A stretch of DNA of 64,000 bases from Nocardioidaceae bacterium (GTDB lineage: Bacteria; Actinomycetota; Actinomycetes; Propionibacteriales; Nocardioidaceae), in the NCBI GenBank assembly GCA_018672315.1, contig CP076053.1:1289827-1353826 (forward strand). The letters are read 5' to 3'. Each line of letters starts with the position of its first letter. Position 1 is the first letter of the stretch. Below the pieces are notes generated by a model. It ran no database searches, had not been told where the DNA came from, and was given only the letters and a program-made list of their open reading frames with translations. Shown in pieces: positions 24,107 through 31,795 of this stretch. A program made the translations under genes and the position numbers.

Positions 24107-25698
24107 CGGCCGGCGGCGAGCTGGTCCCGGCGGCGGAGTCGCGCCAGCAGGCCCGCGGCCCCCGCGGCCAGCGCGAGGAGGACGGCAGCGGCTCCGGTCA
24201 CCGGGCCCGAGGTCGGCACGGTGCCGACGCCCGCGTCGACGGCGGTCGGCACGTCACCGGGTCCGCCCTGCGGCGCACCCGGGTCGGTGGGGTCGGTGGG
24301 GTCGCTCGGGGTCCCCGGCGTCTGCGGGTCCGTCGGGCCCTCGGGCTCCTCGGGCTCCTCGACCACGGGCGCGCCCGCACGCTCGTTCGGCCCGCACGCG
24401 ACGGTGCCGATGGTGACCGCGGCCAGGTTGCTCGGACCACCGAGGGCAGCCGCCGCCGGCAGCACCTCCGCCGACAGGGCGGTCACCTCGAGCGCGCCCG
24501 ACTCGGGCGTGGTCTGACGGTTGAGGGTCAGCCGCAGCACGTTCTCGCTCAGCGGCGCCAGCTGCGGGGCGACCTGGGCGAGCACGGTGTCGACGATCTG
24601 CGCCTGCAGGGCATCGGTGAGGAGGGTCAGGTCGGCGGCGACGCCGCCGAGGGAGTTCTCGAGGTCGGTCCGCAGTCCGTCCAGCAGGTCGGTGACGACC
24701 TCGTCGAGGTCGACGACGACATCGGTGTTCGGAGCGGGCAGCACCGGCAGGTCGACCAGCGTCAGCTCCCCGGCGGGGCCCCCTGCCAGCACGACGCCCG
24801 CATCGGTCAGCGTGCTCGCGCCGTCCGCGCGGGTGCCGTCGGCGGTGCAGCTCGCCTCGACCGCCCGGAGCCTGAGGCCGAGGCCCAGCTCCGGCAGCGA
24901 GGCCTCCAGCTGGTCGACCACGGCCTGCACGGGCGTGGTGACCTGGTCGAGCACCGCCTGGAGCGGATCGGTGACCGGGTCGAGGACCCCGTCGACCACG
25001 GAATCGACGACGCCGTCGACCACGTCGTCCACGACACCGCCGAGCCCGCCGCCGAGGTCACCGACCGCACCGCCCGTCACGTCGTCGAGGGTTCCGCCGC
25101 CGGGCGTCGGGGTGTTGCCCAGGTTGCCGAGCAGGTCGCCGAGCACGTCGGTCAGCAGGGAGTCGACGGTGTCGCTCACGTCGCTGATCTGCAGGGCGGT
25201 GAGGTCGAGGCTGGTCAGCAGGCCGAGCACGTCGGCTCCGGGCTCGATGCAGCCCGCGTCGCCGATCCCGATGACCGAGGCGCCTTCCCCGGCCACCCCG
25301 GCGCACGCGGCGGAGAGGGCCCTGTTGCTGTCCACCTCGGCCAGCGCGTCCTGCACCAGCAGCGAGACCGGCAGGATCCCCTGCGCGCCCAGCACGTCGA
25401 GCGGAGGGAGCACCTGGCCCGTCACCTCCTCGCCGGAGCCGGAGTCGCGCGCCGAGGTCGTCCCCGTGCTGACCAGCGGGGTGCCCGCCAGCGTGATCCC
25501 GAGGGCCGAGGCGTCGGCCTGGGCGAGACCCCGGCTCCGGTCCGAACCCCCCGACCCGTCCGTGGTGGCCGCCTGCACCGGCAGGGCCATCGCCAGCAGC
25601 GTGGCCGTGCTCATGGCGGCGATCCCAGCCTTCACCGCACGGACACGTCGGTCCTTCGGTGCGCGGTCGATCTCGTCCTCGCGGCGGCGCAGGCTCAT
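24103..25698 (-). CDS. Cell-wall-anchored surface protein, probable sortase F substrate (second copy)
   Basis: This 531-residue paralog of the protein at 21890 has a charged N-terminus (LRRREDEIDRAPKDRRVR) before its signal segment (AGIAAMSTATLLAMALPVQA). Shared landmarks are LSAACAGVAGEG and GDAGCIEPGADV, a Val/Asp/Gly-rich middle with near-repeats of DPVTDPLQAVLDQVTTPVQ, and the C-terminal domain up to VTIGTVACGPNERA. A Pro/Glu/Asp/Thr-rich stalk (about 435-480) then precedes VPTAVDAG (483-490), a hydrophobic helix and RLRRRDQ. The stalk and signal differ from copy one, suggesting separate display heights. It is first in the two-pair array. Confidence 0.82.
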   Translation of the reverse strand: MSLRRREDEIDRAPKDRRVRAVKAGIAAMSTATLLAMALPVQAATTDGSGGSDRSRGLAQADASALGITLAGTPLVSTGTTSARDSGSGEEVTGQVLPPLDVLGAQGILPVSLLVQDALAEVDSNRALSAACAGVAGEGASVIGIGDAGCIEPGADVLGLLTSLDLTALQISDVSDTVDSLLTDVLGDLLGNLGNTPTPGGGTLDDVTGGAVGDLGGGLGGVVDDVVDGVVDSVVDGVLDPVTDPLQAVLDQVTTPVQAVVDQLEASLPELGLGLRLRAVEASCTADGTRADGASTLTDAGVVLAGGPAGELTLVDLPVLPAPNTDVVVDLDEVVTDLLDGLRTDLENSLGGVAADLTLLTDALQAQIVDTVLAQVAPQLAPLSENVLRLTLNRQTTPESGALEVTALSAEVLPAAAALGGPSNLAAVTIGTVACGPNERAGAPVVEEPEEPEGPTDPQTPGTPSDPTDPTDPGAPQGGPGDVPTAVDAGVGTVPTSGPVTGAAAVLLALAAGAAGLLARLRRRDQLAAGR

Positions 25699-25828
25699 CG
25701 CACGGTCCCTTCCTCGGATCCCGACGCGCGGACCGCGCCGTGCGTACGAGTCTGGAGGTATCCGACTCGACCGCGAGGCGTCTCGCCGGATCCTTAACCC
25801 CGGGGCGACCTGCTCGTACGCTGACCTC

Positions 25829-26476
25829 GTGACCCACCCCCCGGCTCCCTGGCACCTGCGCGGAGACCTGTGGTGCTCGACCTTCTGGCTCAGCCGCTCG
25901 CACGAGACCCGGGGACCGGGCGGTGAGCGCCCGCGTGGCCTGTACGGGTGCGCGCTCGTCGACTACCGCTCGGGCGGCGTGCTGACCTACCGCGAGCTGC
26001 TGGTGGCCCGACTGCGACGTCCCTTGCCGACGCGGGTGACCATCACCGACATCTGGGTGGACTCGGAGGTCTCGCTCGCGGGCGGCCGGAGGCTGTGGGC
26101 CATCCCGAAGGGCATGGCCGACCTGCAGTTCGAGGGCGCCGGCGACGGCGGCTCCGGTATGCGCCTGGACGCCGAGGTGACGCTGCCGTCCAGCGAGCCC
26201 GTGCCGGGGTCGGTCGTCTCGGTCACCGCTCGCACCGTCGGGCCCCTCGCCGTCCCGGCCCCGTTCTCCTTCGGCACCCGGCAGCAGCGCGAGCACGTGC
26301 CGGACGCGACACCGCAGGACCGCGGCGAGGTGGTCACGACCGTGGCGGGGCGCGCCCGGGTCGCCCCGGCACGCTCGACCTGGGAGTTCGCGCCCGACGG
26401 AGCCCTGGCCTGGCTCCGGGACGCCCGACAGGTCGCCTCGTTCGTCGCCGCCGACTTCTCGATGTCTTTCGGCTGA
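25829..26476 (+). CDS. Acetoacetate decarboxylase-like family protein
   Basis: I start at GTG 25829 (215 residues), the first start after the divergent intergenic region; the much longer open frame upstream is antisense to the surface-protein gene. The core resembles the acetoacetate decarboxylase superfamily. RELLVARLRRPLPTRVTITDIWVDSEVSL is followed by RRLWAIPKGMADLQFE, where the Lys would correspond to the Schiff-base lysine. The remaining strands end DFSMSFG. Many such actinobacterial proteins are of unknown activity. Divergent from the sortase array, with 130 bases between. Confidence 0.75.
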   Translation: MTHPPAPWHLRGDLWCSTFWLSRSHETRGPGGERPRGLYGCALVDYRSGGVLTYRELLVARLRRPLPTRVTITDIWVDSEVSLAGGRRLWAIPKGMADLQFEGAGDGGSGMRLDAEVTLPSSEPVPGSVVSVTARTVGPLAVPAPFSFGTRQQREHVPDATPQDRGEVVTTVAGRARVAPARSTWEFAPDGALAWLRDARQVASFVAADFSMSFG

Positions 26477-26491
26477 CCCGAGAGGTCACAA

Positions 26492-26522
26492 CTCGCGAGG
26501 GGTCATTTCTCGCGAGGGGTCA
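26492..26522. repeat. Short tandem direct repeat CTCGCGAGGGGTCA
   Basis: Two identical 14-base copies at 26492-26505 and 26509-26522 (period 17) contain the palindrome CTCGCGAG, with a degenerate third copy at about 26526-26537. The second copy includes the stop codon of the minus-strand small gene, and the array sits between convergent genes. Confidence 0.55.
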
Positions 26523-26783
26523 CTTCCCGCGGGGGTCCTCGCCGCAGTCGTCCTTGGCGCGCCGTGAGGCGTCCCGGATCTCGAACAGGTCGGTCGCGAG
26601 ACCGCCCACGGACCTGGCCACGTCGCCGACCGCCTTCACGACGATGCCCATGACGTCGCCGACGGCGCCGGTGGTCGCGGTGACCGCGTCCTGCACGGCG
26701 TCCTTGTTGATCTCGGCACGGCTGAGGCGATCACCGCGGCGCCCACCGGGTCGCTCGGGGCTTCCGGTCACGTCGTCTGCCAT
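26520..26783 (-). CDS. Small helical protein of unknown function
   Basis: This 87-residue protein starts at ATG 26783; an upstream ATG at 26819 would add 12 unconvincing residues. The N-terminal 35 residues are charged (SPERPGGRRGDRLSRAEINKDAV). A predicted amphipathic or weakly hydrophobic helix follows (TGAVGDVMGIVVKAVGDVARSVGGLATDLFEI), then a charged tail with one Cys. The pattern resembles small membrane-associated actinobacterial proteins, but I recognise no family. It converges on the decarboxylase-like gene across the short direct repeat. Confidence 0.5.
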   Translation of the reverse strand: MADDVTGSPERPGGRRGDRLSRAEINKDAVQDAVTATTGAVGDVMGIVVKAVGDVARSVGGLATDLFEIRDASRRAKDDCGEDPRGK

Positions 26784-26858
26784 GGCGGCATTGTGCGCGT
26801 ACGCCGGGGCGGGGCACAACGTGGGTGCCCCGCCCCGGGTGCGCTCGGGCGGGCGTCC

Positions 26859-28208
26859 TCAGGCCGCCGAGGCGCGTACGCGCGTCTCACCGTCGACGTC
26901 CTCGGGGACGAGCGGCTGACCCGTGCCGGGCGCGGTCGGGCCTGCCACGGTCTCCTTCTTGGCGCTGCCCGGCAGTGCGAGCCGCGCGATCTTCTTGAAG
27001 ACCGAGCCGAGCTGGCTGAAGATGCCGCCGGTGTTGTACTGCAGGCCGTACTTCTCGCACAGCTCCTGGATCTCCGGGGCGATCTCGGCGTAGCGCCGTG
27101 CCGGCATGTCCGGGAACAGGTGGTGCTCGATCTGGAACGACAGGTTGCCGCTCATCATGTGCAGCAGCGGGCCGCCCTCGAAGTTCGCGGAGCCGAGGAT
27201 CTGGCGGAAGTACCAGTGGCCGCGGGTCTCGTCCTCGGTCTCGGCCTCGGTGAAGGTCTCGACACCGGCCGGGAAGTGGCCGCAGAAGATGATGTTGTAC
27301 GCCCACACGTTGCGCACCAGGTTGGCGGTCGCGTTGCCGACGAACGTCAGCGGTGCGAACGGCCCGGTGAGCAGCGGGAAGAGCACGTAGTCCTTCAGTG
27401 CCTGCTTCTTGACCTTGCGCATGATGCCCGCGTGGAGCGGCTTGTTCTGCTCGATCGAGCGCGTGCCGTTCACGATGTTCTCGACCTCGAGGTCGTGCAG
27501 GGCGACGCCCCACTCGAAGAAGACCATGAGCAGGAACGCGTACACCGGGTTGCCCAGATAGTACGGGTGCCACGGCTGCTCCTCGTCCATCCGGAGGATG
27601 CCGTAGCCGATGTCGCGGTCCTTGCCGAGGATGTTGGTGAAGGTGTGGTGGATGTAGTTGTGGCTGTACTTCCACTGCTCACCGGGGCAGACGTTGTCCC
27701 AGTCGAACATCTTCGAGTTCAGGGCCGGGTCGCCCATCCAGTCGTACTGGCCGTGCATGACGTTGTGGCCGATCTCCATGTTGTCGAGGATCTTGGAGAC
27801 CGACAGCGACGCGACGGCCAGCGGCCAGAACGGCGGCAGGTAGAACAGGGCGCGCCCGGCGACCTCGAAGCCGCGCTGGTACTTCACGACCTTGCGGATG
27901 TACGCCGCGTCGGTCTCGCCGAGGTCGTCCATGACGCGCTTGCGGATGGCCTCGACCTCGGCGCCGAACTCCTCGACCTGGCGCGGCGTGAGGCCGTAGC
28001 GGCCCGCGACCGTCGTGGGGTCGACGGTGTCCATGTCGATGACACGGCCGGCGGCGACCTGCTCGGTCTCGGTCGCGTCGGGGGCCGAGGGGGTGCCCGA
28101 GGTCGAGCCCTCGGGGAGCTCGGTGGTGGCGAGCGGACCCTTGAGGTCGCCCTTGCCGGTGGGGGCCTTGCTGCGGACCGGCTTGCTGAGGGGGTTGGTG
28201 ATGCTCAT
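26859..28208 (-). CDS. Membrane fatty acid/acyl-CoA desaturase, DesA3-like
   Basis: This 449-residue integral membrane diiron desaturase should introduce a cis double bond (delta-9 by analogy with mycobacterial DesA3) into acyl-CoA. All three histidine boxes are present: GHNVMHGQ (H148, H152), HNYIHHTF (H183, H187, H188) and SFQIEHHLFPDMP near residue 370. Hydrophobic segments flank them (LFYLPPFWPLAVASLSV, PVYAFLLMVFFEWGVAL). A Pro/Thr-rich N-terminal extension of about 60 residues precedes the domain. It lies 49 bases downstream of the reductase gene that would feed it electrons, in a two-gene operon divergent from a FabR-like repressor. Confidence 0.93.
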   Translation of the reverse strand: MSITNPLSKPVRSKAPTGKGDLKGPLATTELPEGSTSGTPSAPDATETEQVAAGRVIDMDTVDPTTVAGRYGLTPRQVEEFGAEVEAIRKRVMDDLGETDAAYIRKVVKYQRGFEVAGRALFYLPPFWPLAVASLSVSKILDNMEIGHNVMHGQYDWMGDPALNSKMFDWDNVCPGEQWKYSHNYIHHTFTNILGKDRDIGYGILRMDEEQPWHPYYLGNPVYAFLLMVFFEWGVALHDLEVENIVNGTRSIEQNKPLHAGIMRKVKKQALKDYVLFPLLTGPFAPLTFVGNATANLVRNVWAYNIIFCGHFPAGVETFTEAETEDETRGHWYFRQILGSANFEGGPLLHMMSGNLSFQIEHHLFPDMPARRYAEIAPEIQELCEKYGLQYNTGGIFSQLGSVFKKIARLALPGSAKKETVAGPTAPGTGQPLVPEDVDGETRVRASAA

Positions 28209-28257
28209 GCGTGCCTCCTGATGGTGGCTGATGGCTGAGGTGGTGGGGTCGGCCCGG

Positions 28258-29397
28258 TCAGAGCTGGACCTGGCAGGAGCCGACGGGCTGGGAGATGCAG
28301 ATGCGGATGTCCTCGTCCGGCGCGGCCGAGGTCTCACCGGAGACGACGTCGCGGACGGTGCCGCTGGACTTCGTGGCGACGCAGCTGAAGCAGATGCCCA
28401 TGCGGCACCCGTACTGCGGGGAGAGGCCGAGGGCCTCGGCCTGCTCGAGCAGGGTCGCGCCGGTGTTCTCGCCCTCCGCGCCCGGGGCGCCGGAGGACTG
28501 GGAGAAGGAGACCGTGCCCTCGGCGTCGGCGGTGTCGAGGACGGGGGTCTTGAAGTACTCGACGGCGAGCAGCGGCTCGCCACCCCGGTCCGCAGGCGTG
28601 CCGTCGACCGTGAGGTCGTCGTACGCCTCCTGCACGAGCTCGATCATGGCCGCCGGTCCGCACGCCCAGGCGCGGACGCTGCGGTGGTCGGGCACGAGGG
28701 CCTCGAGCCGCTCGGCGGTGAACAGCTCGCCGTGCACCAGGTGCACGTCGACGCCGTTGTCGGCGGCGCTGATCGCGGCGAGCTCGTCGGCCGCGATCTG
28801 GTGGTCCGGGCTCTGTGCGAAGTGCACGAAGCTGACGCGACCGGGGTAGCGCTGGCGCAGCAGCGTACGAACCATCGACAGGGCCGGCGTGATGCCGGAG
28901 CCGCCGGTGACCATCACCAGGCGCATCGGCACCGGGTCGCCCCGGTCCGGGGTGACGGTGAAGTCGCCCTGCGCCTGCGACAGGTGCACGATCTCGCCCG
29001 GCATGGCGTCATGCACCAGGTGCTTGGACACCGTGCCCTCGGGGTTGGCGCGCACCGTGATGGTGAAGCGCTCCCCGGGGCCGGACTCGGCGCTGGAGAC
29101 GGAGAACGCGCGGGTCGTACGACGGGCGCCGCCGACCCCTCTGCCGATCTCGACGCCGAGCTGCACGTGCTGGCCGGCGCGGTGACCGCGCCAGGTGGAG
29201 GTGGGCTGGAGCGTGATGGTCGCGACGGGGGCCGGGTCGTCGAGAGCGTGCGTCTCACGCTCGATCGAGACGATCCGGGCGCGCACCTCGTGCGCGGCCC
29301 ACATCGGGTTGATCTGCTCCAGGTAGCGGTCGACGCCATGGGGCGCGGTGAGCGCCGCGGCGGCCCTGGACCGCAGCAGGGTCTGAGCGATGCTCAT
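28258..29397 (-). CDS. Ferredoxin reductase-type electron donor for the desaturase
   Basis: This 379-residue modular oxidoreductase has an FAD domain (RTTRAFSVSSAE), an NAD(P)H domain (VMVTGGSGITPALSMVRTL and WACGPAAMIELV), and a C-terminal plant-type [2Fe-2S] domain with YGCRMGICFSCV and the fourth Cys in ICISQP. It matches the oxidoreductase partner of DesA3 in mycobacteria (Rv3230c type), passing electrons from NADPH through FAD and the cluster to the desaturase. Gene order reductase then desaturase agrees. The promoter region carries a GTGAAC-N4-GTACAC element probably bound by the divergent regulator. Confidence 0.92.
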   Translation of the reverse strand: MSIAQTLLRSRAAAALTAPHGVDRYLEQINPMWAAHEVRARIVSIERETHALDDPAPVATITLQPTSTWRGHRAGQHVQLGVEIGRGVGGARRTTRAFSVSSAESGPGERFTITVRANPEGTVSKHLVHDAMPGEIVHLSQAQGDFTVTPDRGDPVPMRLVMVTGGSGITPALSMVRTLLRQRYPGRVSFVHFAQSPDHQIAADELAAISAADNGVDVHLVHGELFTAERLEALVPDHRSVRAWACGPAAMIELVQEAYDDLTVDGTPADRGGEPLLAVEYFKTPVLDTADAEGTVSFSQSSGAPGAEGENTGATLLEQAEALGLSPQYGCRMGICFSCVATKSSGTVRDVVSGETSAAPDEDIRICISQPVGSCQVQL

Positions 29398-29439
29398 GGT
29401 GGCCTGCCTTTCGTGGAGGGGGGCCAGACATCTTATTGA

Positions 29440-29455
29440 GTGAACGCCTGTACAC
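29440..29455. promoter_or_regulatory. Candidate FabR/DesT-type operator, site 1
   Basis: GTGAAC-GCCT-GTACAC is an imperfect inverted repeat 43 bases upstream of the reductase ATG. Its complement contains TACAGGCGTTC (29442-29452). It lies between a possible -35 (CTTCAA on plus, 29456-29461) and an AT-rich -10-like segment (29430-29435) of the minus-strand promoter, with non-ideal spacing. Confidence 0.5.
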
Positions 29456-29531
29456 CTTCAACGATAGCGTGGCCGCCCGGTCACGCGTCAAACCCTTGTC
29501 GGACTTTCTCCGCGACGCACCTCACAAGCGC

Positions 29532-29542
29532 TACAGGTGTTC
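29532..29542. promoter_or_regulatory. Candidate FabR/DesT-type operator, site 2
   Basis: TACAGGTGTTC at 29532-29542 repeats the core of site 1 in inverted orientation with one change. It sits upstream of the regulator's own -10-like TACGAT, where binding would block that promoter. Confidence 0.45.
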
Positions 29543-29568
29543 TGTGAATGACGCTGGTCTGGTGGTCT

Positions 29569-29574
29569 TACGAT
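29569..29574 (+). promoter_or_regulatory. -10-like box giving a leaderless regulator transcript
   Basis: TACGAT ends six bases before GTG 29581. Transcription would begin at about the start codon, consistent with the absence of any ribosome binding site. Leaderless starts are common in actinobacteria; the -35 is not evident. Confidence 0.4.
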
Positions 29575-29580
29575 GTGTAG

Positions 29581-30219
29581 GTGTCCGACCCGTCCGCGCC
29601 TGCCGAGGGCATCACCCGCGCTGAGCGCAAGCAGCGCACGCGGGACGCCTTGATGGCAGCGGCCCTGGACCTGCTCGAGCACGAGAGCTTCAGCTCCCTG
29701 TCGCTGCGACGCCTGGCCAAGGAGGTCGGCATCGTGCCGACCGCCTTCTACCGGCACTTCGCCAGCGTCGACGAGCTCGGCCTCGCGCTGGTCGACGAGT
29801 CGTTCGCCGCCGTCCGCGAGATGGTGCGGGCCGTGCGCCGCGAGGATCCACCGGTCGAGGAGATCCTCGACCGCTCCGTCGCGGTCGTCGCGGAGTTCTC
29901 GCGGACGCAGCGTCCCCACTTCCGTTTCATCGGCCGCGAGATGTACGGCGGGATCGCGGAGATCCGCGAGGCCATCAGCCGCGGCCTCGACCAGTTCGAG
30001 CGGGAGCTCTCCACCGACCTCGCCCGCATGGAGCCGTTGCGCCGGTGGTCCGGGGCCGACCTGGCGCTGCTGTCGAACCTGATGGTGCAGCTGATGGTCC
30101 ACACCGCCGGCGAGCTGATCAACTCACCCGCGGAGCGCGAGGCCGAGATCATGCGACGTGCCCGCAAGCAGATGGGCATGATCGTCGTCGGGGTCGTCGG
30201 CTGGAAGCCGCAGGTCTGA
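29581..30219 (+). CDS. TetR-family repressor, FabR-like
   Basis: This 212-residue regulator's DNA-binding half closely follows E. coli FabR: R.RTRDALMAAALDLLEHESFSSLSLRRLAKE, then PTAFYRHFASVDELGLALVDES. FabR and Pseudomonas DesT repress unsaturated fatty acid genes and sense acyl-CoA or acyl-ACP composition. Here it is divergent from the desaturase/reductase operon, which is the same arrangement as desT-desCB. The GTG start has no ribosome binding site and lies just after a -10-like box, suggesting a leaderless message. Effector specificity is inferred from the family, not seen. Confidence 0.88.
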   Translation: MSDPSAPAEGITRAERKQRTRDALMAAALDLLEHESFSSLSLRRLAKEVGIVPTAFYRHFASVDELGLALVDESFAAVREMVRAVRREDPPVEEILDRSVAVVAEFSRTQRPHFRFIGREMYGGIAEIREAISRGLDQFERELSTDLARMEPLRRWSGADLALLSNLMVQLMVHTAGELINSPAEREAEIMRRARKQMGMIVVGVVGWKPQV

Positions 30220-30240
30220 CGGTCTTCCGACGGGCCCGCG

Positions 30241-31647
30241 TCAGGCGTCGAGCTCGATGCGTCGCGGGAGGCCGACCCAGGCCAGCACCCCACCGCCGGC
30301 GAGCACCGCGGCCCCGATCAGCTGAGCGGCGCGGTAGCCCTCGGTCAGGGCGTCGGGGTCTGCGTAGTCGCCACCGCGCAGGCCCACCAGCGAGGGCAGG
30401 GCGGCGACCGCGAGCAGGCTGCCCGTACGCGCCAGGGCGTTGTTGACCCCGCTCGCCGATCCCGCGTGCTCGTCGGGCGCGGCGGCCAGGACGCTCGAGG
30501 TCAGGGGTGGGACGAGCGCGACGAGACCGGCACCGAAGACCAGCACGCCGGGGAGCACGCCGGTGAGGTAGGCCGTGTCCGCATCGACCCCGGCGAGCAA
30601 CCAGGTGCCCGCGGCGGCGAGCAGCGGGCCGAGCGTCAGCTGCAGACGGGGCCCGTGGGCCGCGGCGTACGCACCGGACCGGCCGGCCCCCAGCAGCATC
30701 ATCGCGGTGATGGGCACCGTCGCCAGCCCGGCCTCGACCGCCGACCAGCCCGTCGTGGTCTGCAGCTGCAGCACGAGGAAGAACGTCAGCGAGCCGAGTG
30801 CGCCGTACACCAGGAGGGTCAGGCCGTTCGCCACCGCGAACGTGCGGTCGGCGAAGAGCTCGACCGGGATCAGCGGGGTGCGTACGCGACGCTCGACGAG
30901 AACGAGCGCGCCCAGTCCCAGCGCGGCGAGCACGGCGGCGGGGAGCGTCAGCGGGGTGCCGGTCTCGATGAGCGCGTACGTCGCCGCACCCAGCGCCACC
31001 ACGCTGGCCGCCGCACCGCCCCCGTCGAGTCCACGCAGGCCGGGGTGCACGTCGGGATCCCGCGACTCCGGCACGTGCCTCGCGCTGACCCAGACCACCA
31101 GTGCCGCCAGCGGGAGGTTGACGGCGAAGATCCAGCGCCAGGAGACGAGCTCGACGAGCGCACCCCCGGCCAGGGGCCCGATGACCATGGCGATGCCCCC
31201 CAGCCCCGTCCACCAGCCGATGGCCGCGGAACGGTCGGCCGGACGGAACGACGCCTGGATCAGGCTGAGGCTGCCCGGCACCAGGAGCGCCGCGCCGATG
31301 CCCTGGAGAGCCCGAGCCGCGATGAGCACCACCGGACTCGGGGCGAGCGCGCACGCCAACGAGGCCACGGCGAACCACACGGTGCCGATCGTGAAGACAC
31401 GGCGACGGCCGAACCTGTCACCCAGTGACCCGCCCGCCAGCACCAGGGAGGCGAGGGTGAGCAGGTAGGCGTTGACCACCCACTGCAGCTGACTGGTCGA
31501 GGCTCCGAGGTCCTCACCCAGGGTGGGCAGCGCGACGTTGACCACGGTCTGGTCGAGGAACGCCAACCCCGTGCCGAGCGAGGCGGCAGCCAGCACCCAC
31601 CGGCCGGCCCCGGAGGTGAGTGCCAGGCCGGGCTGCTGCTGCGTCAC
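30241..31647 (-). CDS. MFS exporter, DHA2 (EmrB/QacA) type
   Basis: This 468-residue transporter has about 14 predicted membrane segments. Motif LAFLDQTVVNVALPTLGEDL in the first helix and QLQWVVNAYLLTLASLVLAGGSLGDRFGRRRVF in helix 2/loop 2-3 are diagnostic of the drug:H+ antiporter-2 family. GALVELVSWRWIFAVNLPLA corresponds to the motif C/D region. Substrates are probably hydrophobic toxic compounds; none can be named. It converges with the FabR-like gene (21 bases between) and its upstream side carries the 52-base tandem repeats. Confidence 0.9.
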   Translation of the reverse strand: MTQQQPGLALTSGAGRWVLAAASLGTGLAFLDQTVVNVALPTLGEDLGASTSQLQWVVNAYLLTLASLVLAGGSLGDRFGRRRVFTIGTVWFAVASLACALAPSPVVLIAARALQGIGAALLVPGSLSLIQASFRPADRSAAIGWWTGLGGIAMVIGPLAGGALVELVSWRWIFAVNLPLAALVVWVSARHVPESRDPDVHPGLRGLDGGGAAASVVALGAATYALIETGTPLTLPAAVLAALGLGALVLVERRVRTPLIPVELFADRTFAVANGLTLLVYGALGSLTFFLVLQLQTTTGWSAVEAGLATVPITAMMLLGAGRSGAYAAAHGPRLQLTLGPLLAAAGTWLLAGVDADTAYLTGVLPGVLVFGAGLVALVPPLTSSVLAAAPDEHAGSASGVNNALARTGSLLAVAALPSLVGLRGGDYADPDALTEGYRAAQLIGAAVLAGGGVLAWVGLPRRIELDA

Positions 31648-31673
31648 GCAGCAAGCGTGGCAGGCGACCTGCA

Positions 31674-31786
31674 GGTTGTGACACCCAGGCAGGGCGTGCT
31701 CATGTCACGACGGCGCATGGTGAGCGGTTGTGACACCCAGGCAGGGCGTGCTCACGTCACGGCGGCGCACCATGAACGGTTGTGAC
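31674..31786. repeat. 52-base tandem repeat, two full copies and a partial third
   Basis: Units begin GGTTGTGACACCCAGGCAGG at 31674 and 31726; the third start at 31778 keeps only GGTTGTGAC. The two full units differ at about six positions. They lie between the MFS gene start and the end of the broken AbiEi-like gene. Confidence 0.85.
31768..31786 (+). repeat. Left member of an inverted repeat bracketing the AbiEi-like gene
   Basis: CACCATGAACGGTTGTGAC matches the complement of 32777-32795 with one mismatch (14 uninterrupted bases). The pair encloses about 1 kb containing only the frameshifted AbiEi/DUF559-type gene. Confidence 0.65.
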
Positions 31787-31795
31787 CCCGCCGGG

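Noticed and set aside
26520-26783. Small helical protein as a toxin of a toxin-antitoxin pair
   Set aside because: No partner gene adjoins it and it has no recognisable toxin motif; the neighbour is an unrelated decarboxylase-like gene.
31674-31786. CRISPR array suspected from regular repeats
   Set aside because: Units are direct tandem copies with no spacers between them, only two full copies exist, and no cas gene lies nearby.
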